Assembly: GCF_004359215.1 (NCBI RefSeq)
Contig: NC_090628.1
Span: forward strand, 247,806-266,027
DNA from: Bremia lactucae
Taxonomy: Eukaryota; Oomycota; Peronosporomycetes; Peronosporales; Peronosporaceae
Direction of reading: 5' to 3'
Length of the DNA stretch: 18,222 nucleotides
Both the position numbers and the translations under genes were made by a program. Shown one piece after another: positions 17,488 through 18,222 of the stretch. The notes beneath the pieces were generated by a model. The model did not search any database and was not told the DNA's origin. It saw only the letters and a program-made list of their open reading frames with translations. How positions within the stretch are numbered: the first letter of the stretch is position 1; each line of letters starts with the position of its first letter.

Positions 17488-18222
17488 ATGTCTGTGCAAC
17501 AAAGCAACAGCTCGTTATCGATAGAAAGTCGATGTAACCTTGCACGCAAACGTGCCGACAATTTATAATCTGATTCAGTGCTCTTTAGAGCTCGTAGCAG
17601 AGCTACACACTGTTCATCCTTGGCGCAAGCCGAACGGATTAATTCAGTAATAGGCGACATTATAGTCGTTCAATGAGAGAGCTCATAATCTGACCTGCGT
17701 GATAACGCATCGGCCAAAGCAATCTGCTTGCCGGGCTTATACTTCACCTCGAAGTTGTATTCCGCGAAAAAGGATAGCCATCGCGCCATTCTCTGTGATA
17801 GATGGGGCGCTTAGTTGCCGTGCGTAATGATGCGTGATCAGTATATATCATAAACGGCTTAGAGCCGAGCAGATGAAAACCCTGAATCTGTCGAGAGCAT
17901 ACTTCATAGCAAGTAACTCTTTGTCATGAAATGGATAGTTCATTTCCGCAGCTTTAAGCTGTCTAGCCTCGAACGCAATAATACGTTCATGCACTGCCAA
18001 TGGCAAAATCTGATGCGCCACAGACGACACTGAAAGGCCAGTTTGGGTTTGGCAGTACCAGAATCGGGGCATGGATAAGAGTATCCTTAACTGCTCGAGA
18101 AGCATTTTTTTCGGTGCTAGTCCAGCACCATTCTGTATCCTTTTTAAGGAGATTAGATGACCCAACCACTTACGCAAATTCTTTTGGTTTTTAGAAATCG
18201 GCCAATCTACTATGGCTTTCAC
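16248..18222 (-). repeat. Tandem array unit A', partial
   Basis: The third period is cut by the window end after 1975 bp. By eye it matches 1-1975 except at two positions: T at 317 against C, and T at 1811 against C. At both sites A' carries the base found in B, so the changes look private to unit A. All small indels that separate A from B in this interval (for example near 234, 535, 697, 773, 955 and 1525) are shared by A and A'. Confidence 0.95.
17488..18222 (-). pseudogene. Ty3/gypsy RNase H and tether, unit A' (broken, runs off window)
   Basis: Matches unit A, including the Asp to Gly change (codon 18017-18019), but lacks the unit A private T at 1811, so one frame stays open to the window edge (17848-18222). 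That frame begins with MKAIVDWPISKNQKNLRKWL, the RT connection segment that precedes RNase H in Ty3/gypsy Pol. The RT itself lies beyond the window. Confidence 0.85.

Noticed and set aside
1..18222. Bacterial or phage accessory island or defence system
   Set aside because: All recognisable proteins are eukaryotic retrotransposon domains, and there are no operons, ribosome binding sites or bacterial mobility genes.

Overview
The window is eukaryotic repeat DNA. It holds a head-to-tail tandem array of a decayed Ty3/gypsy (Metaviridae-type) LTR retrotransposon, read on the minus strand. I see no intact host gene. The Gag and Pol protein flavour (a capsid segment reading GKRTLGGYVQELRTLIASM, RT motif YVDD, integrase segment GNSGIVVFVDRLSKMAQLA) resembles elements common in oomycetes such as Phytophthora and downy mildews. 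That organism guess is an inference from memory of families and was not searched.

The array phase can be set anywhere; counting from base 1, unit A is 1-8056, unit B is 8057-16247 (8191 bp) and a partial unit A' is 16248-18222. Within the 1975 bp they share, A and A' differ by only two substitutions that I could find (positions 317 and 1811). B differs from both by many substitutions and several 1-2 base indels. The pattern is therefore A-B-A', a higher-order repeat of about 16.2 kb, or else an assembly effect.

Reading along the minus strand (decreasing coordinates), each unit contains: a putative LTR (from 7322 down to about 6670, preceded by a polypurine tract); a tRNA-like segment with pol III A and B boxes; a 3' fragment of a LINE-type non-LTR retrotransposon with its C-terminal zinc motif; about 750 bp with nothing recognisable; then gag, aspartic protease, a linker with two internal duplications, reverse transcriptase, RNase H and integrase. 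After integrase comes about 600 bp that ends at the next polypurine tract and LTR.

No copy can be functional. Shared lesions include a zinc-knuckle Cys to Arg change, a gag stop codon and replacement of the integrase catalytic Glu by Lys. Private lesions include RNase H Asp to Gly in A and A', protease DSG to DSE in B, and many frameshifts. Lesions shared by all copies that span the site mean the element was already dead when the array formed, so the array arose by DNA-level duplication and not by new retrotransposition. I found no convincing new biological system. The points of interest are the array architecture, patchy divergence suggesting local conversion, the tRNA-like/LINE composite and the LTR hairpins.
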